From positions 1-64,000 of the forward strand of contig CBFHXB010000013.1 of NCBI GenBank assembly GCA_965659685.1: DNA of 64,000 nucleotides. Direction: 5' to 3'. Both the position numbers and the translations under genes were made by a program. Below, piece after piece: positions 25,285-33,423 of the stretch; within the stretch, counting starts at the first letter, position 1, and each line of letters begins with the position of its first letter. This stretch comes from MGIIa-L3 sp11892u (GTDB taxonomy: Archaea; Thermoplasmatota; Poseidoniia; Poseidoniales; Poseidoniaceae). The notes below the pieces were generated by a model that did no database searches, was not told where the DNA came from, and was given only the letters and a program-made list of their open reading frames with translations.

Positions 25285-26441
25285 CGGAGCGTTTGCTCTT
25301 CCGCGATGTACTTCGGGCGGTAGATCGGCACGCCCTTTCCATCGCGCATCACGGTGCGCTCATCGACGATTTGCGCACCGATGCCTGCAACGCGAGCCCA
25401 ACCAAAGAAGGTCGTGTAGTATTCCGGCTTGCGCAATCCCACGTGGTGAAGCAGGGTGCCGCTGGCGATGTCCACGTTCGCGTTGGGATTGGAGATCTTG
25501 GGATTCTCAGCCAGCACGCGCGGTGCGACCTCGCGCAAGGTCCGGATGATGGCGAAGTTCTCGTCGTCGGGACACAGCCGCTCGCCCAAGGCGAACTGGT
25601 AGGTGGCGCGCGGGTCTTCGGCCCGAAGGACGGCGTGACCGAAGCCAAACACTGGTCGCTTGGCGGCCAATTCTCCGCGGATGAAGGCCTCGACCTCGTC
25701 TGGGTCGGACGTCCCGATGCCCAGAACGAATTCCAAACACGATTGGTTTGCACGTCCGTGAAGCGGTCCAGAGAGGCTGTTCATCGCGCTGGCCATCGAG
25801 GCGTAGAGCGTGGCCCTGCCGCTTGCCGTGGCTTTGCCGGTGAAGGTGGACAAGTTGCCGCCACCGTGGTCCAAATGAAGGACGAGGTAGGCGTTGAGGA
25901 CCTCACGCATCACGGCGTAGTCCACGCCTTCGGGTTGCAACGTGGCGATGAAGCGGTCGACCAACCCCAGCGAGGTGTCGTCGGCGGGAATCCCTTCAGC
26001 GCGTCCTTCGCGGTACCGGAAGAGCAGCCCCATCAGACGGGGCATGCGTGCAACGAGGTTCAACGCGTCCTCGTTCCAATCCCCGTTGGTCTCGGCCATC
26101 CCGAGGGTGTGCAGACCGACGCTCAGCCAATCCATGGGATGTCCTTCGCGTGGCAAGGTGGCGTACACCGGTTCCAGGGCGCCTGGTGGCAGGGTGCCCC
26201 GTGCAGAGAGGTCCGCACGAAAGGCCTTGGATTGCTCGGGGTTGGGAAGTTCCTTGTTGAACAGGAGGTAGATGACGTCCTCCACGTCCATGGCGGCCAA
26301 TTCAGCGATGGGGTAGCCGCAGTAATGCACCCCTTCGGTCGGGGTCACGAACGAGGTCCGACAGGTGCCCACGGGAATGCCGCGAAGACCGGTGTTGAGA
26401 TGGCCGGCGGTGACGGACAGCAGTGGTTCGTCGTCGCTCAT
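25275..26441 (-). CDS. gltA: Citrate synthase, mitochondrial (type I) subgroup
   Basis: 388 residues; condenses oxaloacetate with acetyl-CoA at the entry to the TCA cycle. Active-site residues: His192 in HLDHGGGN, His228 in GPLHGRANQ, His269 in GFGHAVLR and Asp324 in NVDIASG. The phrasing matches animal mitochondrial citrate synthase (SDHEGGN, GPLHGLANQ, GYGHAVLRKTDPR, NVDAHSG) rather than the usual prokaryotic GFGHRVYK type. The stop overlaps the convergent GDPD gene by 10 bp. A clear TATA box precedes it. Confidence 0.93.
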   Translation of the reverse strand: MSDDEPLLSVTAGHLNTGLRGIPVGTCRTSFVTPTEGVHYCGYPIAELAAMDVEDVIYLLFNKELPNPEQSKAFRADLSARGTLPPGALEPVYATLPREGHPMDWLSVGLHTLGMAETNGDWNEDALNLVARMPRLMGLLFRYREGRAEGIPADDTSLGLVDRFIATLQPEGVDYAVMREVLNAYLVLHLDHGGGNLSTFTGKATASGRATLYASMASAMNSLSGPLHGRANQSCLEFVLGIGTSDPDEVEAFIRGELAAKRPVFGFGHAVLRAEDPRATYQFALGERLCPDDENFAIIRTLREVAPRVLAENPKISNPNANVDIASGTLLHHVGLRKPEYYTTFFGWARVAGIGAQIVDERTVMRDGKGVPIYRPKYIAEEQTLRHV

Positions 26442-26473
26442 CGCTGCACCGGTGGCCCGTCATCGGCTCTGCG

Positions 26474-26479
26474 TATAAA
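26474..26479 (-). promoter_or_regulatory. TATA box of the citrate synthase gene
   Basis: The minus strand reads GGATTTATACGC; the TTTATA core is 33-38 nt upstream of the ATG, placing the start of transcription about 10 nt before the coding region. Confidence 0.55.
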
Positions 26480-26495
26480 TCCGGCTCTGACCATG

Positions 26496-26966
26496 TTAGG
26501 TCTCTTGGGACGGCAGGGGAAGCCGAACCCCTCGTCCTGATTCGAGATCGCGGGCCACGTGCAGGCGGATGACGTCGCCCTCGACACGCAGGGCGTCGGG
26601 GGCATCGATGCCCGGGCACGTTTGTCGAATCTTGCGCCATGCCCGCATGGATTTCAGGTTCTCCGACCACCAAGGAAAGGCCTCGCATTGTTGCGGTCGG
26701 TCCGCATAGACCGAGCAACGCTTGTCGCCGTCGAGGTAGATGCAAATGCCGTCTGAAGGACGGCTTCGAAGCACCAACCTGCCGTTCAACGACGTGGTGC
26801 AGTCGCGACGAATCCACGCCATTTCCTCCATTCCTGCACGCGCCGCGAGGCGCTGGATGTCGGTCCGAGAGAGAAACACCACACCGCCCGGTTGGTCGCA
26901 GCACGCCCCGCAATCGGGTTGGCAGGCGAAGTTGACGCCGCCGTCCCACCAGGGCGTGCGGCTCAC
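26496..26966 (-). CDS. YkgJ-family cysteine-cluster protein
   Basis: 156 residues with the CxxxCxxCC pattern CQPDCGACC at 15-23, further Cys in DKRCSVYADRPQQCEAFPWW and a late TCPG. This is the CxxCxxxxC-type Zn/Fe-chelating domain of the YkgJ family. Metal type and role are unknown. The start overlaps the stop of the DnaA-like ATPase gene as ATGA, so the proteins are probably made together. Confidence 0.85.
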   Translation of the reverse strand: MSRTPWWDGGVNFACQPDCGACCDQPGGVVFLSRTDIQRLAARAGMEEMAWIRRDCTTSLNGRLVLRSRPSDGICIYLDGDKRCSVYADRPQQCEAFPWWSENLKSMRAWRKIRQTCPGIDAPDALRVEGDVIRLHVARDLESGRGVRLPLPSQET

Positions 26967-28624
26967 GCCTGGCCCTCCGGAATCCTGACCGGACGCAGGC
27001 GGGCCAAACGGGCAGGGCCGCTCGCCCCTTTGGCGAGTTGATCGAGTTCCTGATCGATGGATTGGAGTTCATCGGTGATGGCCAGAAGTTCCTCCACGTC
27101 GGCCTCACGGGCTTCGGAGGCCAGCGCTTCCATGCGCAATTTCAGGGCCTCAAGACGAAGGTTCTGGTCTTCCGCGGCGTGGCGTCGGCGGACGATGGCG
27201 GCTTCCGCATCGAGGTCGATGTCGGCCATGACCTCCGCCGCACGGACCGCGTCAGGCATCTCGAGCCGTTCCACGTCGCGAACGAGGTATTGGTCGCGTT
27301 CGTTGGGGCGAAGGAGTTGATCCACGCGTGGGTCACGCGCCACCTCGAGGACGGCTTGAGCCACCCCTTCAGGGCGCGGCGCACCTTCCAACAAGGCGAC
27401 GGCATCCGGCACCTCTGGCGTCCAGTCGTCGGAGATCTCGGGCACCGGCACGGTCAATTCCACGCCGCCGATGGCACCGCCGGCATCCACGGCATCGAGG
27501 GCGCGCTGGATGACCGCCGTGGCGGTTTCCACATGGTCGGTGACCGGTGAAGCCTCGGCCGACGACGTCTCCGCGGGCGCGTGAAGATGGGAACGCAACC
27601 CGTTCTCAAGGCCACGCCACGTCGGATGCTCAGCAGCAATGGACTGGAGGACGTCGTTCTCAACCACCAAGGCATCACGGACGGCCATCGCTCGAAGGGC
27701 GGCCAAGCGGTCGATTGGACCGGGAGAGGCCAACGTGGCCATCACGCCTTCCTGCATGACGCGCGACAGCGGACTTGAGGGCCATGTGGCCGGTGGCTGG
27801 GTGGTGCAGACCACCACCTGGACACCGAGGTTCATCGCCAGGTCAACGACGTGATGGAGACGGCGGCATCGTTCAGGGTCCCCAATTGCTTCGTCCACGT
27901 CGTCGATGAGCACGCCGCTCGAGCGGGAAAGGCGGGCGTCAAGGTCGCTGAATTGAGCGTCGAGGACGTCCAAGGGCATGGAAGCCGGATGACGCAGCAA
28001 AGCAACGCCCCCTTCCTGACGGCGAAGCAGGGCTTGCCCGATGGCGTGAAGCAAATGGCTCCTTCCTGAGCCTGGAGGCCCCTGGATCACCAGCGGGTTG
28101 ACCTCACCGGCGTTGGACACGACGTGGTCCGCCCAACTGCTGGCGCCACGGTTGCTCTCAAGCACCACCCAATGCCGGAAGGTCTGTTGTTCGGACCATC
28201 GCAGGCCCCACGCCCATGCTTCAGGAAGGTGCGTGGCGGGAGGCGCCCGTGAAGCGTGCGCACCAAGCATGCTTTGCCACAATGGCTCACCAAGTTCGCC
28301 TTCACCAAGCCGAGCCGATGGTTCGGCGGGCGGCGTCGCTGAAGCAGGATCGAAGGTCGACGTGTGGCCTTCCACACGCCGCGCCAAACGGCGGGCCAAT
28401 TCGTCTTCCAACCCGCCTTTTGCGGGGGTTGGCGCGGGTGGAGGTGCGGCGGCTGGGGACCACGCCACGACAGGGCGGAGGCGGGCCATCGGTGGCCGAT
28501 CGCTTCGTGTGGCCAACTGCTCAATCGCACCCTGGGTCGTTGAGGGAGCGGTATCCACGGCTTGCTCTTGGCCAAGTCCGTGTCGGGCGCGCCGCACGGC
28601 CGCGCGGAGGGGAGAATCACGCAT
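26963..28624 (-). CDS. DnaA/Hda-like AAA+ ATPase with degenerate Walker A
   Basis: 553 residues. After a Pro/Arg-rich N-terminal ~140 residues, the AAA+ core reads like DnaA: VLESNRGASSWADHVV, NPLVIQGPPGSGRSHLLHAIG (Walker A 182-190), GVLIDDVDE (Walker B 237-245) and VVCTTQPPATW at the sensor strand. DnaA has GKTHLxHAIG and SSDRPP at these points. The Walker A lysine is Arg here, so nucleotide binding may be altered. There is no DnaA domain IV; the C-terminal ~130 residues are an acidic coiled coil. It overlaps its upstream partner by 8 nt. Role unknown. Confidence 0.7.
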   Translation of the reverse strand: MRDSPLRAAVRRARHGLGQEQAVDTAPSTTQGAIEQLATRSDRPPMARLRPVVAWSPAAAPPPAPTPAKGGLEDELARRLARRVEGHTSTFDPASATPPAEPSARLGEGELGEPLWQSMLGAHASRAPPATHLPEAWAWGLRWSEQQTFRHWVVLESNRGASSWADHVVSNAGEVNPLVIQGPPGSGRSHLLHAIGQALLRRQEGGVALLRHPASMPLDVLDAQFSDLDARLSRSSGVLIDDVDEAIGDPERCRRLHHVVDLAMNLGVQVVVCTTQPPATWPSSPLSRVMQEGVMATLASPGPIDRLAALRAMAVRDALVVENDVLQSIAAEHPTWRGLENGLRSHLHAPAETSSAEASPVTDHVETATAVIQRALDAVDAGGAIGGVELTVPVPEISDDWTPEVPDAVALLEGAPRPEGVAQAVLEVARDPRVDQLLRPNERDQYLVRDVERLEMPDAVRAAEVMADIDLDAEAAIVRRRHAAEDQNLRLEALKLRMEALASEAREADVEELLAITDELQSIDQELDQLAKGASGPARLARLRPVRIPEGQA

Positions 28625-30353
28625 CGCCGTCACCTCCGAGCCGGCGCGTCTTGCGGGAAGAACGCCTGCGACGACGCGGCGTTTCAACGGTCGCCGCGCC
28701 GGTGGGGGCATCAGGTTGAGGGGTGAAGAGGCGGGCGTGAGCGCCGTCCACGTCAAACGCTTGCTGAGGACGAACCGCTGCCTTTTGGAGGCCCTTCACC
28801 TTGGGCACCTCGACCGTGCTGGGCTCGGGCGCAAAGCGCCGGGCCAACCGGAGCGAGTCCCATGCTTGACGGCGCTTCATGGCGTCAGACGAGGGGACCT
28901 CAGGCCACGATTCCGGGCGAGCCAACGGAGGCCGGTTGGCCTTCTCCGTCATGGCGGGAAGGTTGCGTACCTTGGCCAGGCCAAGCGGTTTGGGTGAGCG
29001 CGCGACAGGCAAAGACGCGGCCGACTCGGGAGCGTTTCGCACCAGGTCCGCGGTGGCGTCACCGCCGCGTCCCTCTGCGGGCCATACCGCGTCTCGTGAT
29101 TCGCCCATCGGAGGCTGGAATTTTGGTACCCGAGTCGCGCGGTGCGGTGCAGGCTTGCGGGCTCGAACACGTTGGGCGCGTCGGGGTTTTCGGGGGATGA
29201 CCGGCGAGGGTTCCACGACCGATTCAACCTCGGGTTCAAGCTCGGCCTCAGGCTCGTCGTCCACCTCGGGTTCTGGCTCAACCACTTGAACATCGACCGT
29301 TTCGATGTCCTCCACGTGATCGTCCACGTCGTCGTCGATGCCCGGGGCAAACCGCTCGCGCGTCTGCGCCACGGCGTCGGCGTCGAAGCCGCTTAGCGCG
29401 CGCAGGCTTCGTTCGTCGCTCGCCAAGGCCGCGACATCCTCGACGTCCATGGGTGCACCGTAATGGGTAAAGCGGGTCAATTCAGCCGTGGTCAGCACCT
29501 CTTCAGCAATGTGAATCAGGTGAACGGCGCCATGTTCCCGACCATGATCCAGCAGGTCCGCAAAGGACGAGGCCGCGACTTCAGGCCCCATCACGACCGA
29601 CAGGAGGTGCACGTCCACGCTGACGATGAGCATGGGCCTGTCGTCAAGCGCCGCTTCAGGGAGGTTCAGCGCCCCTTCGTGAATCCACAGGTGGTGGACA
29701 CCTTCTGGGACGTCCTCGCCCCGTCGAACGATCATGACGCTGCATCCGCCTGCAGCCGCCCATGCACGGGACATGGCGGCAAGGGCCTCGGGCGTTGATG
29801 CGTGCACCAAGCGCACGCTGCCCGGTGAGAGGTCCACGTGGTCCACCCGAATTCGTGCACGGGTTCGGTCCACGGAGGCACGGATCTCCTCTGGGGCGCG
29901 AACGGTGGGAGCCATCGTTGGAAGCCGCGGGGCCCGGGCGCGACGAGGGGCCGGGATGCGCCCTTCCCACCAGCGGACGTCGTCGTGTTCGACGTGGTTC
30001 GAAAATCGGCTCCCTTCATGGACGGCCAAGGCTTCTTGCACCAACGAACCGGGAAGATGGTGCACCTCGACTTCCGTGGTGCCCGAGCGAAGCATCTCTC
30101 GGAACGGGGCCAAGGCCACCTCGCCCACGACGGTTCCATCGTCGTCCTGAATCAAGGCCCCGATGGGTGCGCCTGCGGCGAGGGCCAACACGCCCGTTGC
30201 GCCGTCGTCAGCCCGGGCCACAAAGCCGCCGCTGAGACCGAGGGTGGCGGCATCGGCGAGCATCACTTCGAGCACTTCAGCGCCTCCGCGCCGAACCTCG
30301 AGCACCTCACCGCGCGGCCAATCCACCATCTTGCTCCTCAGTTCACCGACCAT
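28617..30353 (-). CDS. Large partner protein of the DnaA-like ATPase, unknown function
   Basis: 578 residues. Residues ~1-110 are a compact alpha/beta module (EVLEVRRGGAEVLEVMLADAATLGLSGGFVARADD). Residues ~165-310 are a second globular domain (VRLVHASTPEALAAMSRAWAAAGGCSVMIVRRGED and IHIAEEVLTTAEL). Then comes an acidic linker (VVEPEPEVDDEPEAELEPEVE) and a long basic, Pro/Arg-rich tail ending RRRRRSSRKTRR, suited to nucleic-acid binding. I recognise no family. First gene of a three-gene overlapping set with the DnaA-like ATPase and the YkgJ protein. Confidence 0.6.
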   Translation of the reverse strand: MVGELRSKMVDWPRGEVLEVRRGGAEVLEVMLADAATLGLSGGFVARADDGATGVLALAAGAPIGALIQDDDGTVVGEVALAPFREMLRSGTTEVEVHHLPGSLVQEALAVHEGSRFSNHVEHDDVRWWEGRIPAPRRARAPRLPTMAPTVRAPEEIRASVDRTRARIRVDHVDLSPGSVRLVHASTPEALAAMSRAWAAAGGCSVMIVRRGEDVPEGVHHLWIHEGALNLPEAALDDRPMLIVSVDVHLLSVVMGPEVAASSFADLLDHGREHGAVHLIHIAEEVLTTAELTRFTHYGAPMDVEDVAALASDERSLRALSGFDADAVAQTRERFAPGIDDDVDDHVEDIETVDVQVVEPEPEVDDEPEAELEPEVESVVEPSPVIPRKPRRAQRVRARKPAPHRATRVPKFQPPMGESRDAVWPAEGRGGDATADLVRNAPESAASLPVARSPKPLGLAKVRNLPAMTEKANRPPLARPESWPEVPSSDAMKRRQAWDSLRLARRFAPEPSTVEVPKVKGLQKAAVRPQQAFDVDGAHARLFTPQPDAPTGAATVETPRRRRRSSRKTRRLGGDGDA

Positions 30354-30398
30354 GACGGCGTTTGAAGGTCACGTCGTTCGCGAGGCCTTGCACGGGAG

Positions 30399-30404
30399 TT
30401 TATT
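30399..30404 (+). promoter_or_regulatory. TATA box of the DUF309 gene
   Basis: TTTATT within GGGAGTTTATTCCCC, 24-29 nt upstream of the ATG at 30428, predicts a leaderless transcript. The same AT-rich patch could serve the divergent gene starting at 30353. Confidence 0.5.
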
Positions 30405-30427
30405 CCCCGACCCACCAAGGCCACCGC

Positions 30428-30829
30428 ATGGGCGACGTGCCTTCCCCGTTGACGGGCGAAGAGGCCGAGCACTTCGTTGACGGCCAACGGGAGTTTGACG
30501 GAGGCCGTTGGTGGGAAGCCCACGAGTGCTGGGAAGAAGCGTGGGTGGCCATGAAGGCAAGAGAAGCACCACCACGTGAGGTCCTGTTGCTTCAGGGCCT
30601 GATCCAGTGCGCCGCCTTGCTCTACAACCACCGACGTGGCACGACCCGGGGGGTTCGAAACCAGTGGGCAAAGCTCCAACCAAAACTGGCGGGGTTTGAC
30701 CAGGCATGGGGCGTGGACGTTCGGGCCTTGTTGGCCCTTGTCGAGCCTTTCGCCCTCGATGCGGAGACCTGCGCCATGCCTCAAGAAGGGCTGCGCCTTC
30801 CCATGCTCAGGGGGCACAGCGATGAGTGA
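30428..30829 (+). CDS. DUF309-family protein
   Basis: 133 residues from MGDVPSPLTGEEAEHFVDG. The family signature is FDGGRWWEAHECWEEAW (24-39, the HExWE core), then LLLQGLIQCAALLYNHRRG. DUF309 proteins are small all-helical bundles with conserved His and Glu; biochemical role unknown. The start is fixed by the TATA spacing; the in-frame ATG at 30362 would precede the promoter. The 3' end overlaps the next gene by 8 nt. Confidence 0.82.
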   Translation: MGDVPSPLTGEEAEHFVDGQREFDGGRWWEAHECWEEAWVAMKAREAPPREVLLLQGLIQCAALLYNHRRGTTRGVRNQWAKLQPKLAGFDQAWGVDVRALLALVEPFALDAETCAMPQEGLRLPMLRGHSDE

Positions 30830-31454
30830 ACTCCCAACGGGTTTCCTTCCGCTCGGCACCACCGAAGTGGGTGATGAGGTTGCACAAATGGCGACGTGGA
30901 CCTTCCGCGCGGCCACAAGCCTAGGAGCACTGGGCGTGGTGCTCAGCCTGGGGTTCAACCTGGTGCTGATTCCGAGCGTCGGAGCCTTGCTTGTGGGAGG
31001 CCTTGCATGGCGTCGCGCTCGCGTTCTCCGTGACCTCCCGTTTGCCGTCAACGCAAACCATCCGTGGATCCTCGACCAAGCGATGGGAAAGGCCGAGGTG
31101 GCCGTTCGAGCGGCGGATGATCGCTGGGTCGTCTTGGGCGACCTCCGATTGAAACTCCACACCGACCCCTTGCTGGGCGACCCCCTGCTGGTCGAAGCCA
31201 ACGAACCGTGGGACACCGTGGTCAGGTGGCCACAGGCATCTCCGGCCCGCTTGCAACGGTGGTTGGTGGTCGGCAACACAGCCCTCGCCCTTCGTGATGC
31301 GGTGAACGGCCATGACGAAGAGGCCGAAGAACAACGGCGACGTGCTGCGAACGACACCGATTTGCTGGACCGCCAATGGCCGGAAGAAGAGGACACGATG
31401 GAAGAGGGATTGGCCCTCACCCGTTGGCTTGAATCCGCTCGCCCGAAGAAGTGA
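30822..31454 (+). CDS. Hypothetical membrane protein downstream of DUF309 gene
   Basis: 210 residues from MSELPTGFLPLG; start overlaps the DUF309 stop. Two adjacent hydrophobic segments (AATSLGALGVVLSLGFNLVLIPSVGALLVGGL) form a hairpin anchor. The cytoplasmic part has a beta-rich stretch (RAADDRWVVLGDLRLKLHTD) and ends in a charged helix (HDEEAEEQRRRAAND). Shape suggests a small membrane-associated regulatory protein. No family recognised. Confidence 0.55.
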   Translation: MSELPTGFLPLGTTEVGDEVAQMATWTFRAATSLGALGVVLSLGFNLVLIPSVGALLVGGLAWRRARVLRDLPFAVNANHPWILDQAMGKAEVAVRAADDRWVVLGDLRLKLHTDPLLGDPLLVEANEPWDTVVRWPQASPARLQRWLVVGNTALALRDAVNGHDEEAEEQRRRAANDTDLLDRQWPEEEDTMEEGLALTRWLESARPKK

Positions 31455-31491
31455 TGAGATGGCCATGTGGCCTTCTTTTCGGTCCTTCATG

Positions 31492-31500
31492 TTCATAATC
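31492..31500 (+). promoter_or_regulatory. TATA-like element before the 31.5-kb membrane protein gene
   Basis: TTCATAATC lies 22-30 nt before the ATG at 31522. The core CATAATCT also occurs in front of the PstS-like gene (10259), which supports it as a local promoter form. Confidence 0.3.
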
Positions 31501-31521
31501 TCATCAGAAAACCAGCGTCCC

Positions 31522-32136
31522 ATGTCAGGGGCCGAATGGCGGGCAGGTTTGGACCACCTCGGCCCAAAACAAGCCGAGTTGTTGCTCGGCACGTCCCTCT
31601 CACGGCGTTTCGCCAGCTTGCCCATGTGGCTCAACCACCCGGCCAACGTCGCCGGATTCTACGGCATCCTCGTGGCCCTCGCGCTGCTCCTGCCGTACCG
31701 TGTGTCCTACGGTGATGCAATCTGGTGGCCCACGTGGATCTTCCATGCCTCCCTGCTCATCGCGTCGTGCATGCTGCTGGGTTTTGCATCGCTCATCATC
31801 GCCCGTTTCTCAAAGCGCGCACCCGTGGCACCGCCTCGAACGGTGTTGTACGCCATGCCCTTCGTGGGCCTTGCCGTGCTAGGAGGGAACATCACGGGAC
31901 TGTTCTCCTTGCCACCTGCCCCGGTGTGGTTCCTCCTCCTGCTCCCGGGGCCGCTCTACGTTCACCTGAGTTGGGCCCCACGGTGGCGCATGCTGTGCCG
32001 GCTCGAAGACGGGAAAGACCCCTTCGAAGACATCGACATCGAACCCGTTGAGACGGAAACGGACATGGAGGCCATCGTCGAGGACGACGGCGACCTCAAG
32101 GACGTGCTGGACACCATCCTCTCCGAAGAGGAATGA
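31522..32136 (+). CDS. Hypothetical four-helix membrane protein with acidic tail
   Basis: 204 residues from MSGAEWRAGLDHLG. Hydrophobic segments are VAGFYGILVALALLLPYRV, WIFHASLLIASCMLLGFASLIIARF, VLYAMPFVGLAVLGGNITGLFSL and APVWFLLLLPGPLYVHLSW. The last ~45 residues are very acidic (EDGKDPFEDIDIEPVETETDMEAIVEDDGD) and probably cytoplasmic. No family recognised. An ATG at 31489 is possible but would place the TATA-like element inside the gene. Confidence 0.55.
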   Translation: MSGAEWRAGLDHLGPKQAELLLGTSLSRRFASLPMWLNHPANVAGFYGILVALALLLPYRVSYGDAIWWPTWIFHASLLIASCMLLGFASLIIARFSKRAPVAPPRTVLYAMPFVGLAVLGGNITGLFSLPPAPVWFLLLLPGPLYVHLSWAPRWRMLCRLEDGKDPFEDIDIEPVETETDMEAIVEDDGDLKDVLDTILSEEE

Positions 32137-32139
32137 GCC

Positions 32140-33321
32140 TCAGATCAAGCCCAAATCGGCGCCGACGCGCTCGAAGATACGGAGCACCTCGTCCAAATCG
32201 TCTCGCGTCAAACCTGCGGACATCTGCGTGCGGACGCGGGCTTTGTCCCGTGCCACCATGGGGAAGACGATGGCTCCGGCCATGACCCCTTCCGCAGCGA
32301 GGGCGTTGGAGAGGGCTTTGGCGGTCTTGGATGGACCGCACATCACGGGGATGATGGGCGTTTCAGACACCCCGGTGTCAAAGCCAAGGCTCTGCAATTC
32401 GTTGCGGAAATATGCGGTGTTGTCCCACAGGCGTTGATGATGTTCAGGTTCCTCTTGGAGGACCTGAATGGCGGCCCGCTGAGCGGCGGCAACCCCTGGG
32501 GGCTGAGAGCCGGAGAGCAGCCATGAACGGGAGTGGTTGAGGGCGTGTTGGCGGCTCAATTCCGAACCCGCCATGATGCCTCCTTGCACGCCAAGGGCCT
32601 TGGAGAACGAACCGATTTCGAATTCGACCTTGCCGTGGACGTTGAAGTGGTCCACAATGCCGCGGCCTCCTTCGCCAAGGACCCCTTCACCGTGGCAATC
32701 GTCCACCATGATCATGGCGTCGTATTCCTCGGCCAACGCCACGATGTCGCCAAGCGGTGCGATGTCGCCGTCCATCGAAAAGACACCGTCCGTGATGATG
32801 AGTTTGCGCTCTGCGTTCTTGTTGGCGATGAGCACTTCCTCAAGCGCGCCCATGTCGTTGTGCGCGTAGACGGCGCGGCTTGCCTTGGTCAAACGGACGC
32901 CGTCGATGATCGACCCGTGGTTCAGTTCGTCGCTGATGATGAGGTCCTCTGACCCGCGGACGAGGCTTGGAATCAGGCCGACGTTGGCGGTGTATCCCGC
33001 CGAATAGATCAGCGCGGCCTCGGCTCGCTTGAAGGAAGCCACTTCCTTCTCCGCCTCCAAGTGAAGGTCCATGGTGCCGGCGATGGCGCGAACGGAGCCG
33101 CTTCCTGCGCCGTAGGTCTTGGTGGCTTCAACGGCCGCGTCCACCACCTTGGGGTGCGTGGTGAGGTTGAGGTAGTTGTTCGCTGACAGCATGATGGTCG
33201 GGCGACCGTTCATCTGGCATCGAGGCACGCTTGGGCCCTCGAGGGTGGGAGGCTCCCACAACAGCGAACGCTCCTCGAGCTCATCGTACCTGGCCTGCAT
33301 CCACGAAAGGTCACCCGGCAT
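32140..33321 (-). CDS. kbl: Glycine C-acetyltransferase / 2-amino-3-ketobutyrate CoA ligase type enzyme
   Basis: 393 residues of the alpha-oxoamine synthase family. SANNYLNLTTHPKVVDAAVEA, GAGSGSVRAIAGTMDLHLEAE, SDELNHGSIIDGVRL, VDDCHGEGVLGEGGRG and the PLP lysine in GSFSKALGVQGG are diagnostic. Kbl cleaves 2-amino-3-oxobutyrate from threonine to glycine plus acetyl-CoA; BioF is the close alternative, but no biotin genes are nearby. The start MPGDLSWMQARYDEL fits the family; the longer frame runs antisense into the riboflavin kinase gene. Confidence 0.83.
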   Translation of the reverse strand: MPGDLSWMQARYDELEERSLLWEPPTLEGPSVPRCQMNGRPTIMLSANNYLNLTTHPKVVDAAVEATKTYGAGSGSVRAIAGTMDLHLEAEKEVASFKRAEAALIYSAGYTANVGLIPSLVRGSEDLIISDELNHGSIIDGVRLTKASRAVYAHNDMGALEEVLIANKNAERKLIITDGVFSMDGDIAPLGDIVALAEEYDAMIMVDDCHGEGVLGEGGRGIVDHFNVHGKVEFEIGSFSKALGVQGGIMAGSELSRQHALNHSRSWLLSGSQPPGVAAAQRAAIQVLQEEPEHHQRLWDNTAYFRNELQSLGFDTGVSETPIIPVMCGPSKTAKALSNALAAEGVMAGAIVFPMVARDKARVRTQMSAGLTRDDLDEVLRIFERVGADLGLI

Positions 33322-33423
33322 CTCAATCCCGGTTGGGCCTGTTCGCTCGGGTTCTTGAGCATCCCGCAGGCCCCACGCTGGCTCGGGGCACGGCTTGAAG
33401 AGGGGGAGGCACGCCGCCGGGGC

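Noticed and set aside
32140..33321. BioF (8-amino-7-oxononanoate synthase) as the identity of the oxoamine synthase
   Set aside because: The sequence alone cannot exclude it, but no other biotin genes are nearby, so the Kbl label was preferred at reduced confidence.
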